Below are positions 25,497 through 38,111 of a stretch of DNA of 64,000 bases, one piece after another. The stretch is from Acanthosepion lycidas. Taxonomy: Eukaryota > Mollusca > Cephalopoda > Sepiida > Sepiidae. Each line of letters opens with the position of its first letter. Within the stretch, counting starts at the first letter, position 1. Made by a program: the position numbers and the translations under genes. The stretch spans positions 16,407,889 to 16,471,888 of the forward strand of contig OZ010577.1 in assembly GCA_963932145.1 (NCBI GenBank). Direction: 5' to 3'. A model generated the notes under the pieces. It saw nothing but the letters and a program-made list of their open reading frames with translations. It was not told the DNA's origin and searched no databases.

Positions 25497-25898
25497 GTGA
25501 GCGTAGCATGCAAAGGTTACGGCTCACGTAACAGGGATTTCCTTGAAAAACTGAGTGGACGCAAAATGGGTGATCGCTGTAAGTTTCTCTCCTGCCGTGC
25601 GTTCTATTTACCTTTACATTCTTTCATTTCACTTTATGAACAGGCAAGAGCCTCCTCTAAAACCTGCTTACAATTATTTTTTATTCGAACTCATACAGTG
25701 AGAGTAGCATGCAAAGGTTACGACTCACGTAACAGGGATTTCCTTGAAAAACTGTGTGGACGCAAACTGGGTGATCTCTGTATGTTTCTCTCCTGCCGTG
25801 CGTTCTATTTACCTTTACATTCTTTCATTTCACTTTATGAACAGGCAAGAGCCTCCTCTAAAAGCTGCTTACAATTATTTTTCATTCGAACTCATACA

Positions 25899-26098
25899 GT
25901 GAGCGTAGCATGCAAAGGATACTATTCATATAACAGGGATTCCTTGAAAAACTGTGTGGACGCAAAGTGGGTGATCGCTGTATGTTTCTCTCCTGCCGTG
26001 CGTTCTATTTACCTTTACATTCTTTCATTTCACTTTATGAACAGGAAAGAGCCTCCTCTAAAACCGGCTTACAATTATTTTTCATTCGAACTCATACA
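25899..26098 (+). repeat. 200-bp Y-type monomer, copy 1
   Basis: Y-type copy with GGGATTCCTTG, one T shorter than the consensus GGGATTTCCTTG. It shifts the otherwise open forward frame. The same deletion recurs 2813 bp downstream. Confidence 0.92.
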
Positions 26099-28711
26099 TT
26101 GAGCGTAGCATGCAAAGGTTACGACTCACGTAACAGGGATTTCCATGAAAAACTGTGTGGACGCAAAGTGGGTGATCGCTGTATTTTTCTCTTCTGCCGT
26201 GCGTTCTATTTACCTTTACATTCTTTCATTTCACTTTATGAACAGTCAAGGGCCTCCTCTAAAACCGGCTTACAAATATTTTTCATTCGAACTCATACAG
26301 TGAGCGTAGCATGCAAAGGATACTATTCATATAACAGTGATTTCCTTGAAAAACTGTGTGGACGCAAAGTGGGTGATCGCTGTATTTTTCTCTCCTGCCG
26401 TGCGTTCTATTTACCTTTGCATTCTTTCATTTCACTTTATGAACAGGCAAGGGCCTCCTCTAAAACCGGCTTACAAATATTTTTCATTCGAACTCATACA
26501 GTGAGCGTAGCATGCAAAGGATACTATTCATATAACAGTGATTTCCTTGAAAAACTGTGTGGACGCAAAGTGGGTGATCGCTGTATGTTTCTCTCCTGCC
26601 GTGCGTTCTATTTACCGTTACATTCTTTCATTTCACTTTATGAACAGGCAAGGGTCTCCTCTAAAACCGGCTTACAATTATTTTTCATTCGAACTCATAC
26701 AGTGAGCGTAGCATGCAAATGATACTATTCATATAACAGGGATTTCCTTGAAAAACTGTGTGGACGCAAAATGGGTGATCGCTGTATGTTTCTCTCCTGC
26801 CGTGCGTTCTATTTACCTTTACATTCTTTCATTTAACTTTATGAACAGGCAAGAGCCTCCCCTAAAAGCTGCTTACAATTATTTTTCATTCGAACTCATA
26901 CAGTGAGCGTAGCATGCAAAGGTTACGACTCATGTAATAGGGATTTCCTTGAAAAACTGTGTGGACGCAAAATGGGTGATCGCTGTATGTTTCTCTCCTG
27001 CCGTGCGTTGTACTTACCTTTACATTCTTTCATTTAACTTTATGAACAGGCAAGAGGCTCCTCTAAAAGCTGCTTACAATTATTTTGCATTCGAACTCAT
27101 ACAGTGGGAGTAGCATGCAAAGGTTACGACTCACGTAACAGGGATTTCCTTGAAAAACTGTGTGGGCGCAAAATGTGTGATCGCTGTATGTTTCTCTCCT
27201 GCCGTGCGTTCTATTTACCTTTACATTCTTTCATTTCACTTTATGAACAGGCAAGGGTCTCCTCTAAAACCGGCTTACAATTATTTTTCATTCGAACTCA
27301 TACAGTGAGCGTAGAATGCAAAGGATACTATTCATATAACAGGGATTTCCTTGAAAAACTGTGTGGACGCAAAGTGGGTGATCGCTGTATGTTTCTCTCC
27401 TGCCGTGCGTTCTATTTACCTTTACATTCTTTCATTTCACTTTATGAACAGGCAAGGGTCTCCTCTAAAACCGACTTACAATTATTTTTCATTCGAACTC
27501 ATACAGTGAGCGTAGCATGCAAAGGATACTATTCATATAACAGAGATTTCCTTGAAAAACTGTGTGGACGCAAAGTGGGTGATGGCTGTATGTTTCTCTC
27601 CTGCCGTGCGTTCTATTTACCTTTACATTCTTTCATTTCACTTTATGAACAGGCAAGAGCCTCCTCTAAAACCGGCTTACAATTATTTTTCATTCGAACT
27701 CATACAGTGAGCGTAGCATGCAAAGGTTACGACTCACGTAACAGGGATTTCCTTGAAAAACTGTGTGGACGCAAAGTGGGTGATCGCTGTATGTTTCTCT
27801 CCTGCCGTGCGTTCTATTTACGTTTGCATTCTTTCATTTAACTTTATGAACAGGCAAGAGGCTCCTCTAAAATCTGCTTACAATTATTTTTCATTCAAAC
27901 TCATACAGTGAGCGTAGCATGCAAAGGTTACGACTCACGTAACAGGGATTTCCTTGAAAAACTGTGTGGACGCAAAATGGCTGATCGCTGTATGTTTCTC
28001 TCCTGCCGTGCGTTCTATTTACCTTTACATTCTTTCATTTCACTTTATGAACAGGCAAGGGTCTCCTCTTAAACCGGCTTACAATTATTTTTCATTCGAA
28101 CTCATACAGTGAGCGTAGCATGCAAAGGATACTATTCATATAACAGGGATTTCCTTGAAAAACTGTGTGGGCGCAAAGTGGGTGATCGCTGTATATTTCT
28201 CTCCTGCCGTGCGTTCTATTTACCTTTACATTCTTTCATTTCACTTTATGAACAGGCAAGAGCCTCCTCTAAAACCGGCTTAAAATTATTTTTCATTCGA
28301 ACTCATACAGTGAGCGTAGCATGCATAGGTTACGACTCACGTAACAGGGATTTCCTTGAAAAACTGTGTGGACGCAAAATGGGTGATCGCTGTATGTTTC
28401 TCTCCTGCCGTGCGTTCTATTTACCTTTACATTCTTTCATTTCACTTTATGAACAGGCAAGAGCCTGCTCTAAAACCGGCTTACAATTATTTTTCATTCA
28501 AACTCATACAGTGAGCGTAGCATGCAAAGGTTACGACTCACGTAACAGGGATTTCCTTGAAAAACTGTGTGGACGCAAAATGGGTGATCGCTGTATGTTT
28601 CTCTCCTGCCGTGCGTTCTATTTACCTTTACATTCTTTCATTTCACTTTATGAACAGGCAAGAGCCTCCTCTAAAACCGGCTTACAATTATTTTTCATTC
28701 GAACTCATACA

Positions 28712-28911
28712 GTGAGCGTAGCATGCAAAGGATACTATTCATATAACAGGGATTCCTTGAAAAACTGTGTGGACGCAAAGTGGGTGATCGCTGTATGTTT
28801 CTCTCCTGCCGTGCGTTCTATTTACCTTTACATTCTTTCATTTCACTTTATGAACAGGAAAGAGCCTCCTCTAAAACCGGCTTACAATTATTTTTCATTC
28901 GAACTCATACA
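28712..28911 (+). repeat. 200-bp Y-type monomer, copy 2
   Basis: Carries the same one-base deletion as the monomer at 25899 and the same flanking markers, including CATACATTGAGCG at the start of the next monomer. Confidence 0.92.
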
Positions 28912-30989
28912 TTGAGCGTAGCATGCAAAGGTTACGACTCACGTAACAGGGATTTCCATGAAAAACTGTGTGGACGCAAAGTGGGTGATCGCTGTATTTT
29001 TCTCTTCTGCCGTGCGTTCTATTTACCTTTACATTCTTTCATTTCACTTTATGAACAGTCAAGGGCCTCCTCTAAAACCGGCTTACAAATATTTTTCATT
29101 CGAACTCATACAGTGAGCGTAGCATGCAAAGGATACTATTCATATAACAGTGATTTCCTTGAAAAACTGTGTGGACGCAAAGTGGGTGATCGCTGTATTT
29201 TTCTCTCCTGCCGTGCGTTCTATTTACCTTTGCATTCTTTCATTTCACTTTATGAACAGGCAAGGGCCTCCTCTAAAACCGGCTTACAAATATTTTTCAT
29301 TCGAACTCATACAGTGAGCGTAGCATGCAAAGGATACTATTCATATAACAGTGATTTCCTTGAAAAACTGTGTGGACGCAAAGTGGGTGATCGCTGTATG
29401 TTTCTCTCCTGCCGTGCGTTCTATTTACCGTTACATTCTTTCATTTCACTTTATGAACAGGCAAGGGTCTCCTCTAAAACCGGCTTACAATTATTTTTCA
29501 TTCGAACTCATACAGTGAGCGTAGCATGCAAATGATACTATTCATATAACAGGGATTTCCTTGAAAAACTGTGTGGACGCAAAATGGGTGATCGCTGTAT
29601 GTTTCTCTCCTGCCGTGCGTTCTATTTACCTTTACATTCTTTCATTTAACTTTATGAACAGGCAAGAGCCTCCCCTAAAAGCTGCTTACAATTATTTTTC
29701 ATTCGAACTCATACAGTGAGCGTAGCATGCAAAGGTTACGACTCATGTAATAGGGATTTCCTTGAAAAACTGTGTGGACGCAAAATGGGTGATCGCTGTA
29801 TGTTTCTCTCCTGCCGTGCGTTGTACTTACCTTTACATTCTTTCATTTAACTTCATGAACAGGCAAGAGGCTCCTCTAAAAGCTGCTTACAATTATTTTG
29901 CATTCGAACTCATACAGTGGGAGTAGCATGCAAAGGTTACGACTCACGTAACAGGGATTTCCTTGAAAAACTGTGTGGGCGCAAAATGTGTGATCGCTGT
30001 ATGTTTCTCTCCTGCCGTGCGTTCTATTTACCTTTACATTCTTTCATTTCACTTTATGAACAGGCAAGGGTCTCCTCTAAAACCGGCTTACAATTATTTT
30101 TCATTCGAACTCATACAGTGAGCGTAGCATGCAAAGGATACTATTCATATAACAGGGATTTCCTTGAAAAACTGTGTAGACGCAAAGTGGGTGATCGCTG
30201 TATGTTTCTCTCCTGCCGTGCGTTCTATTTACCTTTACATTCTTTGCTTTAACTTTATGAACAGGCAAGAGGCTCCTCTAAAAGCTGCTTACAATTATTT
30301 TTCATTCGAACTCATACAGTGAGAGTAGCATGCAAAGGTTACGACTCACGTAACAGGGATTTCCTTGAAAAACTGTGTGGGCGCAAAGTGGGTGATCGCT
30401 GTATGTTTCTCTCCTGCCCTGCGTTCTATTTACCTTTACATTCTTTCATTTCACTTTATGAACAGGCAAGAGCCTCCTCTAAAACAGGCTTACAATTATT
30501 TTTCATTCGAACTCATACAGTGAGCGTAGCATGCATAGGTTACGACTCACGTAACAGGGATTTCCTTGGAAAATTGTGTGGACGCAAAGTGGGTGATCGC
30601 TGTATGTTTCTCTCCTGCCGTGCGTTCTATTTACCTTTACATTCTTTCATTTCATTTTATGAACAGGCAAGAGCCTCCTCTAAAACCGGCTTACAATTAT
30701 TTTTCATTCGAACTCATACAGTGAGCGTAGCATGCAAAGGTTACGACTCACGTAACAGGGATTTCCTTGAAAAACTGTGTGGACGCAAAGTGGGTGATCG
30801 CTGTATGTTTCTCTCCTGCCGTGCGTTCTATTTACCTTTACATTCTTTCATTTAACTTTATGAACAGGCAAGAGGCTCCTCTAAAAGCTGCTTACAAATA
30901 TTTTTCATTCGAACTCAGACAGTGAGCGTAGCATGCAAAGGTTACGACTCATGTAACAGGGATTTCCTTGAAAAACTGTGTGGACGCAA

Positions 30990-33896
30990 AATGGGTGATC
31001 GCTGTATGTTTCTCTCCTGCCGTGCGTTCTATTTACCTTTACATTCTTTCATTTCACTTTATGAACAGGCAAGAGCCTCCTCTAAAACCTGCTTACAATT
31101 ATTTTTCATTCGAACTCATACAGTGAGAGTAGCATGCAAAGGTTACGACTCACGTAACAGGGATTTCCTTGAAAAACTGTGTGGACGCAAAATGTGTGAT
31201 CGCTGTATGTTTCTCTCCTGCCGTGCGTTCTATTTACCTTTACATTCTTTCATTTCACTTTATGAACAGGCAAGAGCCTCCTCTAAAAGCTGCTTATAAT
31301 TATTTTTCATTCGAACTCATACAGTGAGCGTAGCATGCAATGGTTACGACTCACGTAACAGGGATTTCCTTGAAAAACTGTGTGGACGCAAAATGGGTGA
31401 TCGCTGTATGTTTCTCTCCTGCCGTGCGTTCTATTTACCTTTACATTCTTTCATTTAACTTTATGAACAGGCAAGAGGCTCCTCTAAAAGCTGCTTACAA
31501 TTATTTTTCATTCGAACTTATACAGTGAGCGTAGCATGCAAAGGTTACGACTCACGTAACAGGGATTTCCTTGAAAAACTGTGTGGACGCAAAATGGTTG
31601 ATCGCTGTATGTTTCTCTCCTGCCGTGCGTTCTATTTACCTTTACATTCTTTCATTTCACTTTATGAACAGGCAAGAGCCTCCCCTAAAAGCTGCTTACA
31701 ATTATTTTTCATTCGAACTCATACAGTGAGCGTAGCATGCAAAGGTTACGACTCATGTAAGAGGGATTTCCTTGAAAAACTGTGTGGACGCAAAATGGGT
31801 GATCGCTGTATGTTTCTCTCCTGCCGTGCGTTCTATTTACCTTTACATTCTTTCATTTAACTTTATGAACAGGCAAGAGGCTCCTCTAAAAGCTGCTTAC
31901 AATTATTTTTCATTCGAACTCATACAGTGAGAGTAGCATGCAAAGGTTACGACTTACGTAACAGGGATTTCCTTGAAAAACTGTGTGGACGCAAAATGGG
32001 TGATCGCTGTATGTTTCTCTCCTGCCGTGCGTTCTATTTACCTTTACATTCTTTCATTTCACTTTATGAACAGGCAAGGGTCTCCTCTAAAACCGGCTTA
32101 CAATTATTTTTCATTCGAACTCGTACAGTGAGCGTAGAATGCAAAGGATACTATTCATATAACAGGGATTTCCATGAAAAACTGTGTGGACGCAAAGTGG
32201 GTGATCGCTGTATGTTTCTCTCCTGCCGTGCGTTCTATTTACCTTTACATTCTTTCATTTAACTTTATGAACAGGCAAGAGACTCCTCTAAAAGCTGCTT
32301 ACAATTATTTTTCATTCGAACTCATACAGTGTGCGTAGCATGCAAAGATTACGACTCACGTAACAGGCATTTCTTTGAAAAACTGTGTGGACGCAAAATG
32401 GGTGATCGCTGTATGTTTCTCTCCTGCCGTGCGTTCTATTTACCTTTACATTCTTTCATTTCACTTTATGAACAGGCAAGGGTCTCCTCTAAAACCGGCT
32501 TACATTTATTTTTCATTCGAACTGATACAGTGAGAGTAGCATGCAAAGGATACTATTCATATAACAGAGATTTCCTTGAAAAACTGTGTGGACGCAAAGT
32601 GGGTGATCGCTGTATGTTTCTCTCCTGCCGTGCGTTCTATTTACCTTTACATTCTTTCATTTCACTTTATGAACAGGCAAGAGCCTCCTCTAAAACCTGC
32701 TTACAATTATTTTTCATTCGAACTCATACAGTGAGAGTAGCATGCAAAGGTTACGACTCACGTAACAGGGATTTCCTTGAAAAACTGTGTGGACGCAAAA
32801 TGTGTGATCGCTGTATGTTTCTCTCCTGCCGTGCGTTCTATTTACCTTTACATTCTTTCATTTCACTTTATGAACAGGCAAGAGCCTCCTCTAAAAGCTG
32901 CTTATAATTATTTTTCATTCGAACTCATACAGTGAGCGTAGCATGCAATGGTTACGACTCACGTAACAGGGATTTCCTTGAAAAACTGTGTGGACGCAAA
33001 ATGGGTGATCGCTGTATGTTTCTCTCCTGCCGTGCGTTCTATTTACCTTTACATTCTTTCATTTAACTTTATGAACAGGCAAGAGGCTCCTCTAAAAGCT
33101 GCTTACAATTATTTTTCATTCGAACTTATACAGTGAGCGTAGCATGCAAAGGTTACGACTCACGTAACAGGGATTTCCTTGTAAAACTGTGTGGACGCAA
33201 AATGGTTGATCGCTGTATGTTTCTCTCCTGCCGTGCGTTCTATTTACCTTTACATTCTTTCATTTCACTTTATGAACAGGCAAGAGCCTCCCCTAAAAGC
33301 TGCTTACAATTATTTTTCATTCGAACTCATACAGTGAGCGTAGCATGCAAAGGTTACGACTCATGTAAGAGGGATTTCCTTGAAAAACTGTGTGGACGCA
33401 AAATGGGTGATCGCTGTATGTTTCTCTCCTGCCGTGCGTTCTATTTACCTTTACATTCTTTCATTTAACTTTATGAACAGGCAAGAGCCTCCTCTAAAAG
33501 CTGCTTACAATTATTTTTCATTCGAACTCATACAGTGTGCGTAGCATGCAAAGATTACGACTCACGTAACAGGCATTTCTTTGAAAAACTGTGTGGACGC
33601 AAAATGGGTGATCGCTGTATGTTTCTCTCCTGCCGTGTGTTCTATTTACCTTTACATTCTTTCATTTCACTTTATGAACAGGCAAGGGTCTCCTCTAAAA
33701 CCGGCTTACATTTATTTTTCATTCGAACTGATACAGTGAGAGTAGCATGCAAAGGATACTATTCATATAACAGAGATTTCCTTGAAAAACTGTGTGGACG
33801 CAAAGTGGGTGATCGCTGTATGTTTCTCTCCTGCCGTGCGTTCTATTTACCTTTACATTCTTTCATTTCACTTTATGAACAGGCAAGAGCCTCCTC
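30990..33896 (+). repeat. Nested duplications: 8-monomer (30990/32598) and 6-monomer (32290/33496)
   Basis: Block 30990-31875 reappears at 32598-33483 (offset 1608 bp, 8 x 201) with markers CAAAATGTGTG, CTTATAATT, GCATGCAATGG, CGAACTTATAC, AAAATGGTTG, GCCTCCCCT and CATGTAAGAGGG. Block 32290-32690 reappears at 33496-33896 (offset 1206 bp, 6 x 201) with GTGTGCGTAG, GCAAAGATTACG, AACAGGCATTTCTTTG and GAACTGATAC. Differences seen are CTTGTAAAAC in the second 8-monomer copy and GCCGTGTG in the second 6-monomer copy. The two duplications interleave, so at least two exchange events are recorded. Confidence 0.87.
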
Positions 33897-34475
33897 TAAA
33901 AGCTGCTTACAATTATTTTTCATTCGAACTCATACAGTGAGCGTAGCATGCAAAGGTTACGACTCACGTAACAGGGATTTCCTTGAAAAACTGTGGGGAC
34001 GCCAAGTGGGTGATCGCTGTATGTTTCTCTCCTGCCGTGCGTTCTATTTACGTTTACATTCTTTCATTTAACTTTATGAACAGGCAAGAGGCTCCTCTAA
34101 AATCTGCTTAATATTATTTTTCATTCGAACTCATACATTGAGCGTAGCATGCAAAGGTTACGACTCACGTAACAGGGATTTCCTTGAAAAACTGTGTGGA
34201 CGCAAAATGGGTGATCGCAGTATGTTTCTCTCCTGCCGTGCGTTCTATTTACCTTTACATTCTTTCATTTAACTTTATGAACAGGCAAGAGGCACCTCTA
34301 AAAGCTGCTTACAATTATTTTTCATTCGAACTCAGACAGTGAGCGTAGCATGCAAAGGTTACGACTCATGTAACAGGGATTTCCTTGAAAAACTGTGTGG
34401 ACGCAAAATGGGTGATCGCTGTATGTTTCTCTCCTGCCGTGCGTTCTATTTACCTTTACATTCTTTCATTTCACT

Positions 34476-35138
34476 TTATGAACAGGAAAGAGCCTCCTCT
34501 AAAACCGGCTTACAATTATTTTTCATTCGAACTCATACAGTGAGCGTAGCATGCAAAGGTTACGACTCACGTAACAGGGATTTCCATGAAAAACTGTGTG
34601 GACGCAAAGTGGGTGATCGCTGTATTTTTCTCTTCTGCCGTGCGTTCTATTTACCTTTACATTCTTTCATTTCACTTTATGAACAGGCAAGGGCCTCCTC
34701 TAAAACCGGCTTACAAATATTTTTCATTCGAACTCATACAGTGAGCGTAGCATGCAAAGGATACTATTCATATAACAGTGATTTCCTTGAAAAACTGTGT
34801 GGACGCAAAGTGGGTGATCGCTGTATTTTTCTCTCCTGCCGTGCGTTCTATTTACCTTTGCATTCTTTCATTTCACTTTATGAACAGGCAAGGGCCTCCT
34901 CTAAAACCGGCTTACAAATATTTTTCATTCGAACTCATACAGTGAGCGTAGCATGCAAAGGATACTATTCATATAACAGTGATTTCCTTGAAAAACTGTG
35001 TGGACGCAAAGTGGGTGATCGCTGTATGTTTCTCTCCTGCCGTGCGTTCTATTTACCGTTACATTCTTTCATTTCACTTTATGAACAGGCAAGGGTCTCC
35101 TCTAAAACCGGCTTACAATTATTTTTCATTCGAACTCA
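34476..35138 (+). repeat. Third copy of the 26.0/28.8-kb block
   Basis: About 660 bp matching 28848-29510 at exactly 28 monomers (5628 bp). It shares GAACAGGAAAGAG, TTTCCATGAAAAACTG, TTTCTCTTCTGCC, ACAAATATTTTTC, AACAGTGATTTCC and TTTACCGTTACATTC. It has GAACAGGCAAGG where the other two copies have GAACAGTCAAGG, and GTGAGCG where they have TTGAGCG. Confidence 0.88.
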
Positions 35139-35297
35139 TACAGTGAGCGTAGCATGCAAAGGATACTATTCATATAACAGTGATTTCCTTGAAAAACTGT
35201 GTGGACGCAAAGTGGGTGATCGCTGTATTTTTCTCTCCTGCCGTGCGTTCTATTTACCTTTACATTCTTTCATTTAACTTTATGAACAGGCAAGAGG

Positions 35298-38111
35298 CTC
35301 CTCTAAAACAGGCTTACAATTATTTTTCATTCGAACTCATACAGTGAGCGTAGCATGCATAGGTTACGACTCACGTAACAGGGATTTCCTTGGAAAACTG
35401 TGTGGATGCAAAGTGGGTGATCGCTGTATGTTTCTCTCCTGCCGTGCGTTCTATTTACCTTTACATTCTTTCATTTCATTTTATGAACAGGCAAGAGCCT
35501 CCTCTAAAACCGGCTTACAATTATTTTTCATTCGAACTCATACAGTGAGCGTAGCATGCAAAGGTTACGACTCACGTAACAGGGATTTCCTTGAAAAACT
35601 GTGTGGACGCAAAGTGGGTGATCGCTGTATGTTTCTCTCCTGCCGTGCGTTCTATTTACCTTTACATTCTTTCATTTAACTTTATGAACAGGCAAGAGCC
35701 TCCTCTAAAAGCTGCTTACAATTATTTTTCATTCGAACTCATACATTGAGCGTAGCATGCAAAGGTTACGACTCACGTAACAGGGATTTCCTTGAAAAAC
35801 TGTGTGGACGCAAAATGGGTGATCGCAGTATGTTTCTCTCCTGCCGTGCGTTCTATTTACCTTTACATTCTTTCATTTAACTTTATGAACAGGCAAGAGG
35901 CTCCTCTAAAAGCTGCTTACAAATATTTTTCATTCGAACTCAGACAGTGAGCGTAGCATGCAAAGGTTACGACTCATGTAACAGGGATTTCCTTGAAAAA
36001 CTGTGTGGACGCAAAATGGGTGATCGCTGTATGTTTCTCTCCTGCCGTGCGTTCTATTTACCTTTACATTCTTTCATTTAACTTTATGAACAGGCAAGAG
36101 CCTCCTCTAAAACCTGCTTACAATTATTTTTCATTCGAACTCATACAGTGAGAGTAGCATGCAAAGGTTACGACTCACGTAACAGGGATTTCCTTGAAAA
36201 ACTGTGTGGACGCAAAATGTGTGATCGCTGTATGTTTCTCTCCTGCCGTGCGTTCTATTTACCTTTACATTCTTTCATTTCACTTTATGAACAGGCAAGA
36301 GCCTCCTCTAAAAGCTGCTTATAATTATTTTTCATTCGAACTCATACAGTGAGCGTAGCATGCAATGGTTACGACTCACGTAACAGGGATTTCCTTGAAA
36401 AACTGTGTGGACGCAAAATGGGTGATCGCTGTATGTTTCTCTCCTGCCGTGCGTTCTATTTACCTTTACATTCTTTCATTTAACTTTATGAACAGGCAAG
36501 AGGCTCCTCTAAAAGCTGCTTACAATTATTTTTCATTCGAACTTATACAGTGAGCGTAGCATGCAAAGGTTACGACTCACGTAACAGGGATTTCCTTGAA
36601 AAACTGTGTGGACGCAAAATGGTTGATCGCTGTATGTTTCTCTCCTGCCGTGAGTTCTATTTACCTTTACATTCTTTCATTTCACTTTATGAACAGGCAA
36701 GAGCCTCCCCTAAAAGCTGCTTACAATTATTTTTCATTCGAACTCATACAGTGAGCGTAGCATGCAAAGGTTACGACTCATGTAAGAGGGATTTCCTTGA
36801 AAAACTGTGTGGACGCAAAATGGGTGATCGCTGTATGTTTCTCTCCTGCCGTGCGTTCTATTTACCTTTACATTCTTTCATTTAACTTTATGAACAGGCA
36901 AGAGGCTCCTCTAAAAGCTGCTTACAATTATTTTTCATTCGAACTCATACAGTGAGAGTAGCATGCAAAGGTTACGACTCACGTAACAGGGATTTCCTTG
37001 AAAAACTGTGTGGACGCAAAATGGGTGATCGCTGTATGTTTCTCTCCTGCCGTGCGTTCTATTTACCTTTACATTCTTTCATTTCACTTTATGAACAGGC
37101 AAGGGTCTCCTCTAAAACCGGCTTACAATTATTTTTCATTCGAACTCATACAGTGAGCGTAGAATGCAAAGGATACTATTCATATAACAGGGATTTCCTT
37201 GAAAAACTGTGTGGACGCAAAGTGGGTAATCGCTGTATGTTTCTCTCCTGCCGTGCGTTCTATTTACCTTTACATTCTTTCATTTAACTTTATGAACAGG
37301 CAAGAGGCTCCTCTAAAAGCTGCTTACAATTATTTTTCATTCGAACTCATACAGTGTGCGTAGCATGCAAAGGTTACGACTCACGTAACAGGCATTTCCT
37401 TGAAAAACTGTGTGGACGCAAAATGGGTGATCGCTGTATGTTTCTCTCCTGCCGTGCGTTCTATTTACCTTTACATTCTTTCATTTCACTTTATGAACAG
37501 GCAAGGGTCTCCTCTAAAACCGGCTTACAATTATTTTTCATTCGAACTGATACAGTGAGCGTAGCATGCAAAGGATACTATTCATATAACAGAGATTTCC
37601 TTGAAAAACTGTGTGGACGCAAAGTGGGTGATCGCTGTATGTTTCTCTCCTGCCGTGCGTTCTATTTACCTTTACATTCTTTCATTTCACTTTATGAACA
37701 GGCAAGAGCCTCCTCTAAAAGCTGCTTACAATTATTTTTCATTCGAACTCATACAGTGAGCGTAGCATGCAAAGGTTACGACTCACGTAACAGGGATTTC
37801 CTTGAAAAACTGTGGGGACGCCAAGTGGGTGATCGCTGTATGTTTCTCTCCTGCCGTGCGTTCTATTTACGTTTACATTCTTTCATTTAACTTTATGAAC
37901 AGGCAAGAGGCTCCTCTAAAATCTGCTTACAATTATTTTTCATTCGAACTCATACATAGAGCGTAGCATGCAAAGGTTACGACTCACGTAACAGGGATTT
38001 CCTTGAAAAACTGTGTGGGCGCAAAGTGGGTGATCGCTGTATGTTTCTCTCCTGCCCTGCGTTCTATTTACCTTTACATTCTTTCATTTCACTTTATGAA
38101 CAGGCAAGAGC
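35298..38111 (+). repeat. 14-monomer higher-order unit, copy 1 (2814 bp)
   Basis: Together with the unit starting at 38112 this is a tandem pair at exactly 14 x 201 bp. Matching sequence runs from 35298 to about 38008. Markers in order include GCATGCATAGG, TTGGAAAACTGTGTGGATGC, CATTTCATTTTATG, CATACATTGAGCG, GATCGCAGTATG, ACTCAGACAG, CAAAATGTGTG, CTTATAATT, GCATGCAATGG, GCCGTGAGTTC, GTGGGTAATCG, GAACTGATAC and CTGTGGGGACGCCAAG. Parts of the unit also resemble 31.0-32.7 kb, which looks like an older relative. Confidence 0.92.

Larger units (their letters stand above)
25875..30123 (+). repeat. 14-monomer-spaced duplication (25875-27310 and 28688-30123)
   Basis: Two ~1.44-kb blocks match at an offset of 2813 bp, one short of 14 x 201. 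Shared markers are GGGATTCCTTG (1-bp deletion), CATACATTGAGCG, TTTCCATGAAAAACTG, TTTCTCTTCTGCC, GAACAGTCAAGG, ACAAATATTTTTC, AACAGTGATTTCC, TTTACCGTTACATTC, GCGTTGTACTTACC, GTGGGAGTAG and CAAAATGTGTG. One difference seen is ACTTCATG (near 29850) against ACTTTATG. A third partial copy lies at about 34476-35138. Confidence 0.9.
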
